Below, one piece after another: positions 1 to 9,730 of a stretch of 64,000 bases of DNA. Where the stretch lies: the NCBI GenBank assembly GCA_028023455.1, contig JAQFVV010000143.1:2855301-2919300 (forward strand), written 5' to 3'. Origin of the DNA: Epiperipatus broadwayi (lineage: Eukaryota > Onychophora > Udeonychophora > Euonychophora > Peripatidae). The notes under the pieces were generated by a model, which worked only from the letters and a program-made list of their open reading frames with translations, did no database searches and had not been told where the DNA came from. Position 1 is the first letter of the stretch, and the number at the start of each line of letters is the position of its first letter. The position numbers were made by a program, and so were the translations under genes.

Positions 1-636
1 ATTAATTAGATCTAGAATATACATAGATATGTGTAAAATTCAAAATATTCTTAAATATTTTGCATATATAATTTATGTCAGTGATTGAATTCTATGTATA
101 AAATTTGGTAAAATAACCTTATTATTAATTACAATAATAATTGAAAGTAGAAAAGCAAGATATTAAAAGTATGATGTACAGTATTCATTATATTAAAAAC
201 CTGGTTTGAATATTAGATAATTTATTTAATGTTTATTTTTTTAAGAACTTTTATGCAAATGGAGGTTACGCTAAAGTTTTTGAAGAAAATTAATAAATTA
301 TTTTTATAAAGATCTTTTATTTGTGCTCTAATTGTTTTATATAGTGAACATATATGAAAAATATTGGACATGCGTACTTATATGAAGGAGAATATTTGAA
401 TTATCATTAAATTAAGTTTAATATTTGTGTAGTTATTGAACACCCTATATATAATTACACCATTATTTAAATATAAGATTATATTTGGTTACTGAATAAA
501 ATTTATTTCTAAAGGTGTTTAAGATACCTTATCATTCTTACTTTTTATGACCATTTCCATTAGAATTAAGATTGTTTTTCATTTGTCATGTATAGCTAGC
601 TGCAAACTTTGGATAAAAAATAACCATAATTGTTTT
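1..636. other. AT-rich DNA, nothing recognised
   Basis: No open frame of useful length, no RNA gene and no repeat shared with the rest of the window was recognised. This is the left flank of the old gypsy element that starts near 637. Confidence 0.5.
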
Positions 637-959
637 TGTTGAGAGCTATTCTTATTCACCCAACCAGGAAATGACTACCACTGCATAATATATATAAACA
701 AACTAATGGAAATAAAGAGTGAATTAATATACTTTCTTTGATGGTCTGTCCTTTTTATTCTTGGTCTCTTGACTTTTCACTATGGATATGGCTGTTTAGC
801 TTAAGAAATAGTGTGCAGTTTAGAAAGAAATGCATGTTTTTATTGTTACTTTCTGGATCTACATGTGTTGTGGATGTGAGATTATCCACTATTTATGTAT
901 GTTGCAGTAAATAAAACATTTACAATATTAATTCAGATTTGCTTTTACTATATATAACA
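637..959 (+). repeat. 5' LTR of the old gypsy element
   Basis: Matches 4483-5215 in blocks, for example GGAAATGACTACC against GGAAACGACTATC, and GGATATGGCTGTTTAG against GGATACGGTTGTTTAG. It contains no CpG at all, whereas the 3' copy has about fifteen. Begins TGTTG and ends near TATAACA. Confidence 0.55.
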
Positions 960-1185
960 ATTAACTGATAATGAGGATGGGATTTGTCTGGATACACTGT
1001 GCCAGTGAAGTGAAATAGTGAATACTGGGATGTTGTCTTAGAGTGTTTTTTAAATAATGACTCAAATGGGATCTCTGGAAAAATTATATAGATATTAATT
1101 AAATTAAAGCAGAACTAAGGTGCCTGTGGCTCAGCTGCTTACTAGGTTCTCATGTCAGATGCAATATCAATACATCTTTCTACAT

Positions 1186-1700
1186 GGTGTGATAAGGCCA
1201 TAGAATTCCTAAATGCCTCATTTACACCAAAGCTCCTGGTAATAATACAAAGGTATAAATTCAACCTCTGCAATCAGTAACTGATGAAAAAGCAATTAAT
1301 TATGTGTTTGAATTATAAAGGATGGTGTTGGCCTACACTTTTGGAATACTGCTCAAGAAAGCATTGAAAAATCAATTTACTTGTGGTGTGAAAGATCAAG
1401 CATAAAAAGTAGGATTGTTGATGGGCCCCAATACTACATTCAGTATTGCAGTATACCAGGTGACCTTAAGAGAAAAAATTATTTAAGCAGTCTGCACCAA
1501 TACAGGATCAAAGACCAGTGGATGGTGCAGTAATTTCTCCAGATAAACACAAAACAAAGCAACCATGAAGGAAAAATATGGCTACTGTTGCAAAAAAAAA
1601 AATATTTAGCCAGTCAATGCCTATATATTAATTCTAGTAACCATGTTTGCCAATGCCTTGGGCATTTCAAAGCTGCCTATTTTTTCAAAAAGGAGTCAAT
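1186..1700 (+). pseudogene. gypsy gag remnant
   Basis: Stop-broken translation resembling the gag of K02A2.6-like gypsy elements: a frame near 1190-1290 gives an LxxSFTPK..VIIQRYKFN-like run, which in intact relatives precedes the helical capsid region. Near 1630-1690 a Cys/His-rich stretch with a GHFKAA-like piece is probably the zinc-knuckle remnant. No start codon or continuous frame survives. Assignment is by pattern and by position upstream of the RT remnant. Confidence 0.45.
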
Positions 1701-2189
1701 CGAGTCATAAAAAATTAAATCTAGACACTCTTAAAGACTAAGTGAAACCTCAGCTTTTAAAAAACTAATTAGCTTTAATGGTATTTCTGTAAAAATGGAG
1801 ATTGATTTTGGCTGCCTTCTTTATTATCTCAAGTAAATGTTGGGCAAAATAATTAGAAATCATAATGCCAATCTGAAGCCCAACTCAAAATTAATCTGAG
1901 TACCAGCGTGTTACATTCCTAGGGGAGGCTCAGGTGAATGTCTAGAAGGGATCTGAATATATACGATTACCATTACTTGTCTCCATAAGACAGCATAATA
2001 ACTTAACAGGTCTAAATTGGTTTAAATCAATGGGCTACTCACTGATCAAATATGCTAAGGTTTTTTAATCTGGTTTAAATTGAAATCAAAGAAACTCATT
2101 CGTTTATTTATATATAAATGCATTAAACCAATCAGCTGACACTGTTGACCAAGACTTTTTGTTTTAAGAATTATCATTTCTGTGAATTG

Positions 2190-3140
2190 GATAGCCTGTC
2201 ATCTGAGGAAGTGAACAAAGCAATATCTCACTCTAAATGGGCTAACCCAATAGTACTCATGATTAAAAGCAATAGAGATATGAATTTGTGGAGATTATTG
2301 CAATACATTGAATAAAGCATTATATTTCAATAATTAACCTCTCCATCAGTTAAACAGATATTTTCTAGAATAGATTTCCAACATGCTTATTTTAAACTAA
2401 GAGAAGATGATAAAACATCCAGAGTATTAGCAATTATAATTCAAAAAGATCTTTAAAAGTTGAGTCGTATTTGTACTTTGATGGCTCTAGCCATATTCCA
2501 GCAAGTAGTTGATCAATTAGTAATTGGAATTTATGGGGCCAGTCTATATTTTGCTGATTTCCTGCAAGAAGCAATTCTCGGAGTCCACTAAATGTCTATT
2601 TGAGCTAAGGAAATAGAATTTTCTGGATTCAAAGGTGCAATATGAGGTATTTTTCTTACTAAGGACAAAATAAAAGCTATTCTGAACACGTCAGCCTCCA
2701 CGTGGACTTATCAATTATTATGAGAACTTCATTCAGCAAAAACAATTACTGAACCACTGTATCAACTGTTAGCCAAAAGAATTGAATAGACACGGTATAT
2801 TAGACAAATTTGAGCTTTTGATAAACTAAAGGATTAAAAATTAATTCAAATAGGGAATTAATCTCAATGTGTAACCCATTACCAGTTGACATAGGAGCAG
2901 TCTTAATGCACAATAATTAAAATGGGAGTGACACACCTATTGCCTTCACTTCTCACACATTGACCAGGGCTAAAAAAAAAATGTAGACAGAGGCTCTAGT
3001 CTTGGTAACAGGTATTATACATTTCTACCAATATGTATATGGAAGATCATTCATTTTATAAACCAATAACAACCTCTATTAGACATTTTTTACACTGAAA
3101 GAAAACTACCCCAACATGTCTTGCCTCACATGTTAAAATA
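2190..3140 (+). pseudogene. gypsy reverse transcriptase and RNase H remnant
   Basis: Translation from about 2220 gives a WANPIVLMIKSN-like RT opening, then near 2370 a SRIDFQHAYFKL-like block corresponding to the first catalytic aspartate region of gypsy RT. At 2510-2580 there is a DQLVIGIYGASLYFADFL-like block; intact elements have Y(V/L)DD here, so the catalytic pair reads ADF and is lost. From 2740 to 3130 follow RNase H-like pieces (EPLYQLLAK, then YQYVYGRSF-like). Stops and frameshifts are frequent, so the enzyme is dead. Confidence 0.65.
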
Positions 3141-3639
3141 GTTTAATCTACAGAGCATATTTAGTTTTAATGTCACCATAAAGCAAAAAAATCCCACATG
3201 TTGATGCAAGGAACTATTAATAAATATATTTGTTTTAGAAAATAGTAATAAAATAAACAGTAAAGTGATAGCTTACTGAACATGAAATGACCAAGGCATC
3301 AGCAGCGTCAATGTAAATGCATGATGTAATCAATTAGCAAACCACTATGTGTTAAAACCTTTTGCTTAAGATATGAGCTGTCCATTAAGAATAAATGTAT
3401 CTTATAGGGCAATTGAATCATAATAGTGACCACAGGCCACAAACAGATCTTAAAGTAATTGCATTATGGTCACTCTGGGTTAGTAAAACAAAAATTCTGG
3501 CTAGATCTTATGTCTAGTGACCTAATATAAATTGTGACATAAAATTTCAGATACACCAGTGCAACGATGTAAAATGAACAATTAAATGAAACTAAAGTAA
3601 GATACAACCCTTACCTCAGGCAACTGATCTAGGGAAAGA

Positions 3640-3960
3640 ATTAAGTTAGACTATGCTCGACTATGGAAGGATAAAAAAAAAATCTCACTATTGTTGATAT
3701 AAACTCTAAATAGTTAGAAGTAGTTATTGTACCAACTTTAACATCTCAACTATAACTGACTGTGAGAAAAATATTTGCAAATCATGGTCTTTCTTTCACC
3801 AATTACTAATAATGGAAGTCTTTATCCTCAGCCAATTAAAAGACTTCTGTGTAAATGATGAAACCAATCATATTGCCACTATACCCAGAGAGCAATGGAC
3901 ACGCTGAATGTTATTATAAAAGGCTAAAAAAAAAAAAAAAAAATTCCACAAGGAAACAAT
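3640..3960 (+). pseudogene. gypsy integrase core remnant
   Basis: Near 3690 the sequence reads as VDINSK.LEVVIVPTLT, the start of the DDE integrase core. At 3775-3800 there is a degraded version of the DNG/SDNG block, and at 3870-3930 a peptide close to the PYHPESNGHAER region of gypsy integrases, split over two frames. A long A-run at 3928-3943 follows. Confidence 0.6.
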
Positions 3961-4588
3961 AAATGATTGGAATGTGTGCATAGCTAGAATACTGTTAATC
4001 TAGCAGACAAACATGCCTACTATTCATAACAAAATTAGTTTGAGAAACAAGTTATTCAATTTCAAACCTAAACCTATCACCAAAGAAAATGAAATGACAA
4101 ATTTGAACCATTTCAAAATTGAAACAAAAGTTTTATGTCGTATGCACCAAGGCAATAACTGAATCCCAGACACAATTGTGGGCAGAAAAGATGAACACCC
4201 ACCAGTAGTAAAAAGTTGAAAATTAACTTTATAAACGGTGCAAGGACGAACTTTGTTGACTTTAACCAGCCAGAAATACCCGGCAATGAAACGGAAATCC
4301 CACTAAAAGGTGACAACCAAGAGCCAGTTTACTGAAGTTTTGTTAACACCAGAATTAGTGATAAAATCAAACACAACATTAGGAAAGAGTACAGCCTAAA
4401 AAAACAGAAAACTGTCAAAGCATCTCTTAGAGTATAATATGACTAAATAAGTGACTTATTTCATCTAGGAGGGAAGGTATATTGTTGTCTAGTTCTAGTC
4501 ACCCTTAAAAAAAAAAGACTAATTTGAATTCAGTGAAAAAGGAAACGACTATCATTGGATAATATATAGAAACAAATATACCAATGAG

Positions 4589-4944
4589 ATCACATGATCA
4601 CCATTTCTTATGCTTGCTTATAGCTGTTATTAAAACAGGCTAATATAAGCTAATGAGCTTGGATTGGAAAATATTATGGTGTTTTCAATTTAAGACTTAT
4701 GGTTTTGTAGATAAGTCAGAGATAAAAGGTAGCTGCTGGGGAGTTGTATTAGATCCTAAGATCTAGGTGCAGTGCTCTCAGATCCAAGGCTCTTCACTGA
4801 CGAAGGCCACAAGCCAGAAACTAGTCTGGGGATATTGGATGAGTAGGCACTAGATGGGGGTTTTATGCACAAGCCTTCTGGCATCCATTGATTACTCTGG
4901 CTTGCACCGAGTGACAATACGTATAGAAAGTTTTGCTTGTTTTA
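4589..4944 (+). mobile_element. Family A copy 1 with inverted leading segment
   Basis: About 50 bp at the left (TGATCACCATTTCTTATGC...) match the left end of family A in one orientation. The remainder, from the CTAATATAAGC region to GTTTTA, is the body in the opposite orientation. The copy is flanked on both sides by ATACCAATGAG (4578-4588 and 4945-4955), an 11-bp target site duplication, so this composite arrangement inserted as one unit into the older gypsy LTR. It carries the best-preserved hammerhead-like motif of the window. No coding capacity was seen. Confidence 0.75.
4782..4840 (+). ncRNA. Candidate minimal type I hammerhead ribozyme
   Basis: Core elements in order: CTGACGA (4797-4803, fits CUGANGA), a stem II of GGC/GCC around a CACAA loop (4805-4815), GAA (4817-4819), a two-base-pair stem III within ACTAGT (4820-4825), and a GTC cleavage triplet ending at C4826. 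Stem I forms from CTTCA with TGGGG (two G-T wobbles) plus a perfect outer helix ATCCAA (4782-4787) with TTGGAT (4835-4840), separated by an internal loop. This layout matches the minimal hammerheads described in Penelope-like retroelements. Odd point: positions 10.1 and 11.1 are A and A instead of the usual G-C pair. Activity is untested; a dimeric form would be expected with so short a stem III. Confidence 0.62.
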
Positions 4945-5215
4945 ATACCAATGAGAATAATGACTGACTTAACACATTTCCTCGGCAAACGATCTCCATT
5001 GTTCTTTTAGAGGAAAACGAACAGCCTCTAGACCTTTTATCTGCGGATACGGTTGTTTAGGATCGCCGCGTTTATAAAGAAACCTGTTCTTATTTAGTAT
5101 ATTTAGGATTTACGTATGCGGTGTAGACAAACTCCGTAATTATTATGAGGTTATTTTTCGTTCGTGTACGTTATCATGGTATAACAAAACACGTAAAATA
5201 TCAGTATATATAACA

Positions 5216-6900
5216 GTTTTCCATGAGAAATAAGATTTTATTCATTATTTAATCTATTTACAAGCTAAACGCATATAGATCAAAATTTAAGCACTTTTAT
5301 AATACAGTAATAAAAAAAAGAGGAAGGAACAATATTTAGAAAGTAAACAATTTGCACGTGACTTATAATCGAAACCGAGACTTTAACAAAGTAAAATTGA
5401 TAAGAATACTTTTAGGAAATTGCTTTCGAAAATCGTCACGTATAATGTTAGTACCATTCGTAAGTTTTACTGAATTATACTTAGACATAAATCAAGAATT
5501 TTATGTAATTATTATAAGATAATTTAATTCATTTGCTTTTTTTTAATTATTATTATATGTGTTTTGCTTTGATTTTTGAATGTATTTACAACTTGATTTT
5601 GTAAAATTATCTTAAAACTTGATTTTTGGATTTGAGATTATTTTTTAGCTAATGTGCTATCCATAAAGTACATCCCGATGAAAATTGTTTAATTAGAAAT
5701 GTCGTATTTGGAATGGTTACATACTTTTTAAAATTGTTCTGGCATTTAGAACTAACATTTATTTTGATATTTAAAAATTACTGTATTTCAGCCTTTTTCT
5801 GTTTTGAAAACACCAGCAAAAATGTTTGTACGATATTACGTTCGATTAAAGTGAAAATAAATGCAAAATTTTGGGAATAAATTTGTAAACTTCTGTATTG
5901 AATAAATTTTTTATCTTGATTTATTGTAGACAAAAATATTTCATATAAAGGAAATTGTTATGGGCAAAAATACATTTGTATCTTTAAAAAATTAATTGAT
6001 TTAACATATGGTTGTGACTCATAATTTGTCAATACAAAAATTAAATAGTTGAATAAGACAGTGTGTGATAAGTATGATAGGATTAAAGTTGGAAAATTAT
6101 TATATATGTAGAAACTAATATGTCTGAGGAGTATGATAAAGTTGATGAAATAAAAGCACCTGAAGGTCAAACTAATGCTGTTTGAACAAGTAACTTCTGA
6201 TGCAATTATTTATCTTCATCAAAAATATATTTCATACACAATTAGTTTAAGTTTGATACTTGCTTTTACTATCATTTTCTAATGTAAGCTTCCATTAAAA
6301 ATAGTATTAATTTCAAACAATAGTCAGAATTTGAAATAACAGTTCTGTGGGAATAATTAGTTTAATTGTTCAAAAATATTAAATATTTTGTTTCATCGGA
6401 CTTGTTTATCAATGCAAATTTAATGTTAGTTTTCTGAATTATAGTTTATACTGTGTACCTCTGGGTATATGCATACCAGTCTGGTCGCAGTTAAATAAAT
6501 AGCAACATAAAACTAAACATGAGTTTATTATACTCATAATATACTTATATGTAGGCAAATGAATTATAAATCTCTAATTGAAACTGTCTCTATCATAACA
6601 TCTTTTGTAGTGTATATATTACTTCTGTATACATATTACTTGAGAATAAGAAAATCTACATCTGATTATGCTTACTCCATCTGCTGCTGCTTTAGTGTGT
6701 GACTTCTACATATATTTAGTTAATTTGCATAATTAATTTTTCAGTCCATGTTAATTTTTTGTGAATATTGCTAGAGTGAATAATTATGTGTTTTGCGGTA
6801 ATTATTTCCTGTAAGAAACTTTATTTATATTAATAATATTATATATACATATATATCAGCTCATTTACTATTTATTACACTAAACACATTTCAATTCCTC
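5216..6900. other. AT-rich DNA, no gene recognised
   Basis: No supported gene. The part up to about 5460 still contains ordinary numbers of CpG dinucleotides, like the adjacent gypsy 3' LTR; CpG becomes very rare further right. Short open frames here have no recognisable content. Confidence 0.4.
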
Positions 6901-6923
6901 CCCTTACTCTAGAAAGTTAACTT

Positions 6924-7202
6924 TTATTTCACAATAACATAATGCAGCAGTCTTTGAGGTTTCTGCCATACCCGGGCCAGCCTTGTTAGAGATAGATATC
7001 TTTCCTCCTGTTCAGTAATTTTTTTTTTTCCAGGGAAAGTGGTTTTGAATGAAATAAATCTACTTCTGAAAAAGATCTCAAATTCATTTGACTGATCATT
7101 TTTTTCAGATAAGTGATTCTCATTATTTAAAGTTAAGTCTTGCAGTTCTTGAATTGTATCAATACTTTCTTCTTTTTTTAGAGTAGTAGTATCATTTATC
7201 AT
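6924..7202 (-). pseudogene. C-terminal tail of a gypsy pol polyprotein
   Basis: An open frame of 92 codons ends with TRLARVWQKPQRL followed by a short hydrophobic tail. This resembles the T-R-x-G-R-x-x-K-P-x-R-L ending typical of K02A2.6-like gypsy polyproteins. The upstream half is rich in Glu, Asn and Lys and looks like a linker. It lies just downstream, in transcript sense, of the integrase core remnant, as expected. Only this segment has stayed open; its first Met is unlikely to be a real start. Confidence 0.45.
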
Positions 7203-7549
7203 TGAATTAGCAGTAATACTGTTCTAATGATTTTGGATAGTGAATTCTCAAATGATTTGTGTGTCTTTTCACTTTTTTACTGTTTGTAGTTTGCACTTTA
7301 CTTAATTGTATTGAAACAATCCTTGTTATTACTCCAGGAAACTTTTTTTTTTTTTAACATGCCACATTTCCAGATGACATCACCATCTTTCTAGTTTTCT
7401 TTATCCTAATCAATTTGCTGATACGCTATTATCAGGCTTTAATACAAACAGGTGGATTTGGCATTTAGTCGACATCCCACAGAGTGAATTGTTGATAGAA
7501 CTTAACATTTCTTTGTTAATATCACTGTATGAACTTTTTTTTATTATCT

Positions 7550-8000
7550 GTTTCAAACATTATAGTGCTTTCTCTTCCAGACCTCAAAATTCTGGATGAT
7601 AAGGGGGTATTAAGCAAATTCTCCTAGTTATTAAAAAGTCTTTAAATAAATCAAATGTAAAACCAATTCCATTATCTGAAACAATAATTTTGGGGTAACC
7701 ATGATACACGAAAATTTCATTGAAAGCTTTCACAATGTTTTCTACACTTGTACTCACTTCTTTTGTACCCTGTTCATTTTGAGTAAGTGACTATTGGTAT
7801 CAGGAATATATTTCCATTAAATGGGCCAGCATAACTTACACGGATTCTCTCTCAAGGTTTATTGACTTTAATTCAAAGCTCTAACTTGTTTGGAAGCATC
7901 ATAGCAATTTGACAGTCTATACAATCGCACTGTTCAAGATTTTATTGTGATTGTCTCCTGCTCAGACTCCTCCCTGTGATTTGCAATGTGACTGTAAATT
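7550..8000 (-). pseudogene. gypsy integrase zinc-binding and core remnant (copy 1)
   Basis: On the - strand the frame near 7930 gives CDCIDCQIAMMLPNK, the zinc-binding region that precedes gypsy integrase cores. Next comes an ERIRVSYAGPFNG-like block, the first catalytic Asp region (normally W-E-R-I-H-x-D-x-A-G-P), in which that Asp is not preserved. Then follow NIVKAFNEIFVYHGYPK and IVSDNGIGFT, the second catalytic region. The final Glu block survives as P..P.LSS with shifts. Confidence 0.65.
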
Positions 8001-8548
8001 ATCTATATTTTTTCTCTCTACTCAAATTCCCAGCAGCAGCCAGAAACAATTTTTTTCTAAAATTGAAGTGAAGACTATTTTCAAGGCATACAATGGCAAT
8101 AATTTTATTTTAACTTTCAATTTAACTAATATTATTACTTTACCTTATATATCAATCCCATTTCCATTTACTTCCATGGCTATAACCTCCCCTTTTTTTC
8201 ATAGTGATGTTCTTTTACACCTTCTTTATTAATTTTTTCCAATCTTTCAGTGAAATTAAGGACAAACCCACGCTGTTATCAATTTTTATACTGGGGTTTT
8301 GTCCATGTACAACAAACAGATTGAAACGATCAGTTTTCCTGCATATATGGCATTTAGCAATTTTAAATTTACAGGCCTGCTTTAAGGGTCAGTCCTCTCT
8401 CACTACAACAGTAGCATACAAACGATCTTGTAGGGCTTTGACAGTTCTTGACCTGAATGTCAGCTTTACTTACTGTCATTTTATATGTTGCTACCTCTAT
8501 TATTTTGAAATTCTGTGGCATTTTTCATGGATAACTCTTGTGTTTTAT
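7677..8548 (-). repeat. Tandem duplication inside gypsy relic, copy 1
   Basis: Direct repeat of about 870 bp; copy 2 follows immediately. Landmarks shared with copy 2 include TTTGGGGTAACCATGATACA at 7690 and TTTGGGATAACCATGATACA at 8561, and CTTGACCTGAATGTCAGC near 8447 and 9320. Copies differ by point changes and small indels. Confidence 0.8.
8230..8400 (-). pseudogene. gypsy zinc knuckle and aspartic protease remnant (copy 1)
   Basis: On the - strand, near 8375-8320, the frame reads CKFKIAKCHIC, the start of a second zinc knuckle as found in K02A2.6-like gag. At 8290-8240 it reads DNSVGLSLISLKDWKKL, where active retropepsins have D-S-G. The catalytic triplet is therefore mutated. The same arrangement recurs in copy 2 near 9130. 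Confidence 0.6.
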
Positions 8549-9415
8549 TGAAATAATAATTTTGGGATAACCATGATACACGAAAATTTCATTTAAAGCT
8601 TTCACAGTGTTTTCTACACTTGTACTCTCACTTCTTTTGTACCCTGTTCATTTTAAGTAAGAGACTATTGATTTCCATTAAATGGGCCAGCATAACTTAA
8701 ACGGATTCTCTCTCAAGGTTTATTGACTTTAATCCAAAGCTCTAATTTCTTTGGAAGCATCATAGCAATATGACAGTCTATACAATCGCACTGTTCAAGG
8801 TTTTACTGTGATTGTCTCCTGCTCAGATTCATCCCACAATGTGACTGTAAATTATCTATATTTTTTTCTCTTTACTCGAATTCCCAGCAGCCAGTAACAA
8901 TTTTTTCCTAAAATTGAAGTAAGGTCTCTTTTCAAGGCATACAATGGCAATAATTTTATTTTAACTTTCAATTTAACTAATATTATTACTTTACCTTATA
9001 TATCAATCCCATTTACTTCCATGGCTATAACCTCCCCTTTTTTTTCATAGTGATTTTTTTTTACATCTTTATTAATTTTTTTCAATCTTTCAGTGAAATT
9101 AAGGACAACCCCACATTGTTATCAATTTTTATACTGGGGTTTTGTCCAAGAAATCTTATGTTTAAAGAAATGTAGTTATTATCTATACTATTCATTGTTT
9201 TTACTACAATTTTACTCTTGACCTTCTTCGTGCAATTTGCAATCCGCTCATAATTTTCTTTTTCTAACTTTATATCTTTTGTACAACAAACACATTGAAA
9301 TGATCAGTTCCAACAACTCTTGACCTGAATGTCAGCTTTACTTACTGTCATTTTATATGTTCTACCTCTATTATTTTGAAATTCTGTGGCATTTTCCATG
9401 GATAACTCTTGTGTT
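8549..9415 (-). repeat. Tandem duplication inside gypsy relic, copy 2
   Basis: Second copy of the ~870-bp block; it contains the same direct protease-to-integrase junction as copy 1. It has about 100 bp more in one internal part (9150-9290) and lacks pieces elsewhere. Confidence 0.8.
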
Positions 9416-9419
9416 TATA

Positions 9420-9730
9420 CATTTATCCACTGTCTACTTATACATTAAGGTTACTTCATTGAGCAGAACTTGAGGTAACTTATTATCAATCATCCTCCAT
9501 AACCACTGACCAAGGAGCATGTCATCTAGTTCAACACTAAATTCATGGTGTTTTGCTAATTCTCACAGTGCTATATTATAATGTTGATCCTTCTCATCTG
9601 GTGCTTGTTTTCTATTTCTAAAACATAGACATGATACCAATTTAGATGTTGTTTCGAAGTATGTATATTTTTTTAAGTTCAAGGTACATTACTTCTAGAG
9701 GCTTTGGTTTCGGATAGTCTTTTTGCTATA
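9420..9730 (-). pseudogene. gypsy gag capsid remnant
   Basis: On the - strand the translation runs through RNRKQAPDEKDQHYN, then ELAKHHEFS, then LLGQWLWRMIDNKLPQ and ending TVDKC. This follows the order of the capsid helices of K02A2.6-like gag (R-K-Q ... E-L-x-x-L/H ... L-x-x-x-L-V-x-G-L/M-x-D ... Q). One stop interrupts it. It sits upstream, in transcript sense, of the knuckle and protease of copy 2. Confidence 0.6.

Larger units (their letters stand above)
637..5215 (+). mobile_element. Very old Ty3/gypsy LTR retrotransposon
   Basis: A complete but heavily decayed Ty3/gypsy element. The 5' LTR is about 637-959 and the 3' LTR about 4483-5215, both opening TGTTG and ending near TATAACA. A purine tract (AGGAGGGAAGG, 4468-4478) precedes the 3' LTR, as expected for plus-strand priming. 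Between the LTRs the + strand translates piecewise into gag, reverse transcriptase, RNase H and integrase in the usual gypsy order, broken by many stops and frameshifts. The 3' LTR is interrupted by a later insertion at 4589-4944. LTR assignment rests on manual alignment of diverged sequences. No product is expected. Confidence 0.7.
4483..5215 (+). repeat. 3' LTR of the old gypsy element, split by an insertion
   Basis: The LTR is present as 4483-4588 and 4956-5215. The insertion at 4589-4944 duplicated an 11-bp target. After removing it, about 366 bp align with the 323-bp 5' LTR. The right-hand part is CpG-rich (about 15 CpG in 260 bp), unlike the 5' LTR. Confidence 0.55.
6900..9730 (-). mobile_element. 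Decayed gypsy element lacking RT, with internal duplication
   Basis: Read on the - strand this is a K02A2.6-like Ty3/gypsy relic: gag (about 9720-9420), zinc knuckle and protease, then directly integrase, then the pol C-terminal tail (7202-6924). Reverse transcriptase and RNase H, normally about 1.5 kb between protease and integrase, are absent. A block of about 870 bp containing knuckle, protease and the start of the deleted-junction integrase is present twice in tandem. LTRs were not identified. Stops and frameshifts show it is inactive. Confidence 0.65.

Noticed and set aside
4113-4316. 67-codon - strand open frame
   Set aside because: It lies antisense to the decayed gypsy element and has no domain; a chance frame.
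7951-8551. Two + strand open frames of 93 and 115 codons
   Set aside because: They are antisense to the zinc-knuckle/protease region of the - strand gypsy relic, which explains the sequence.
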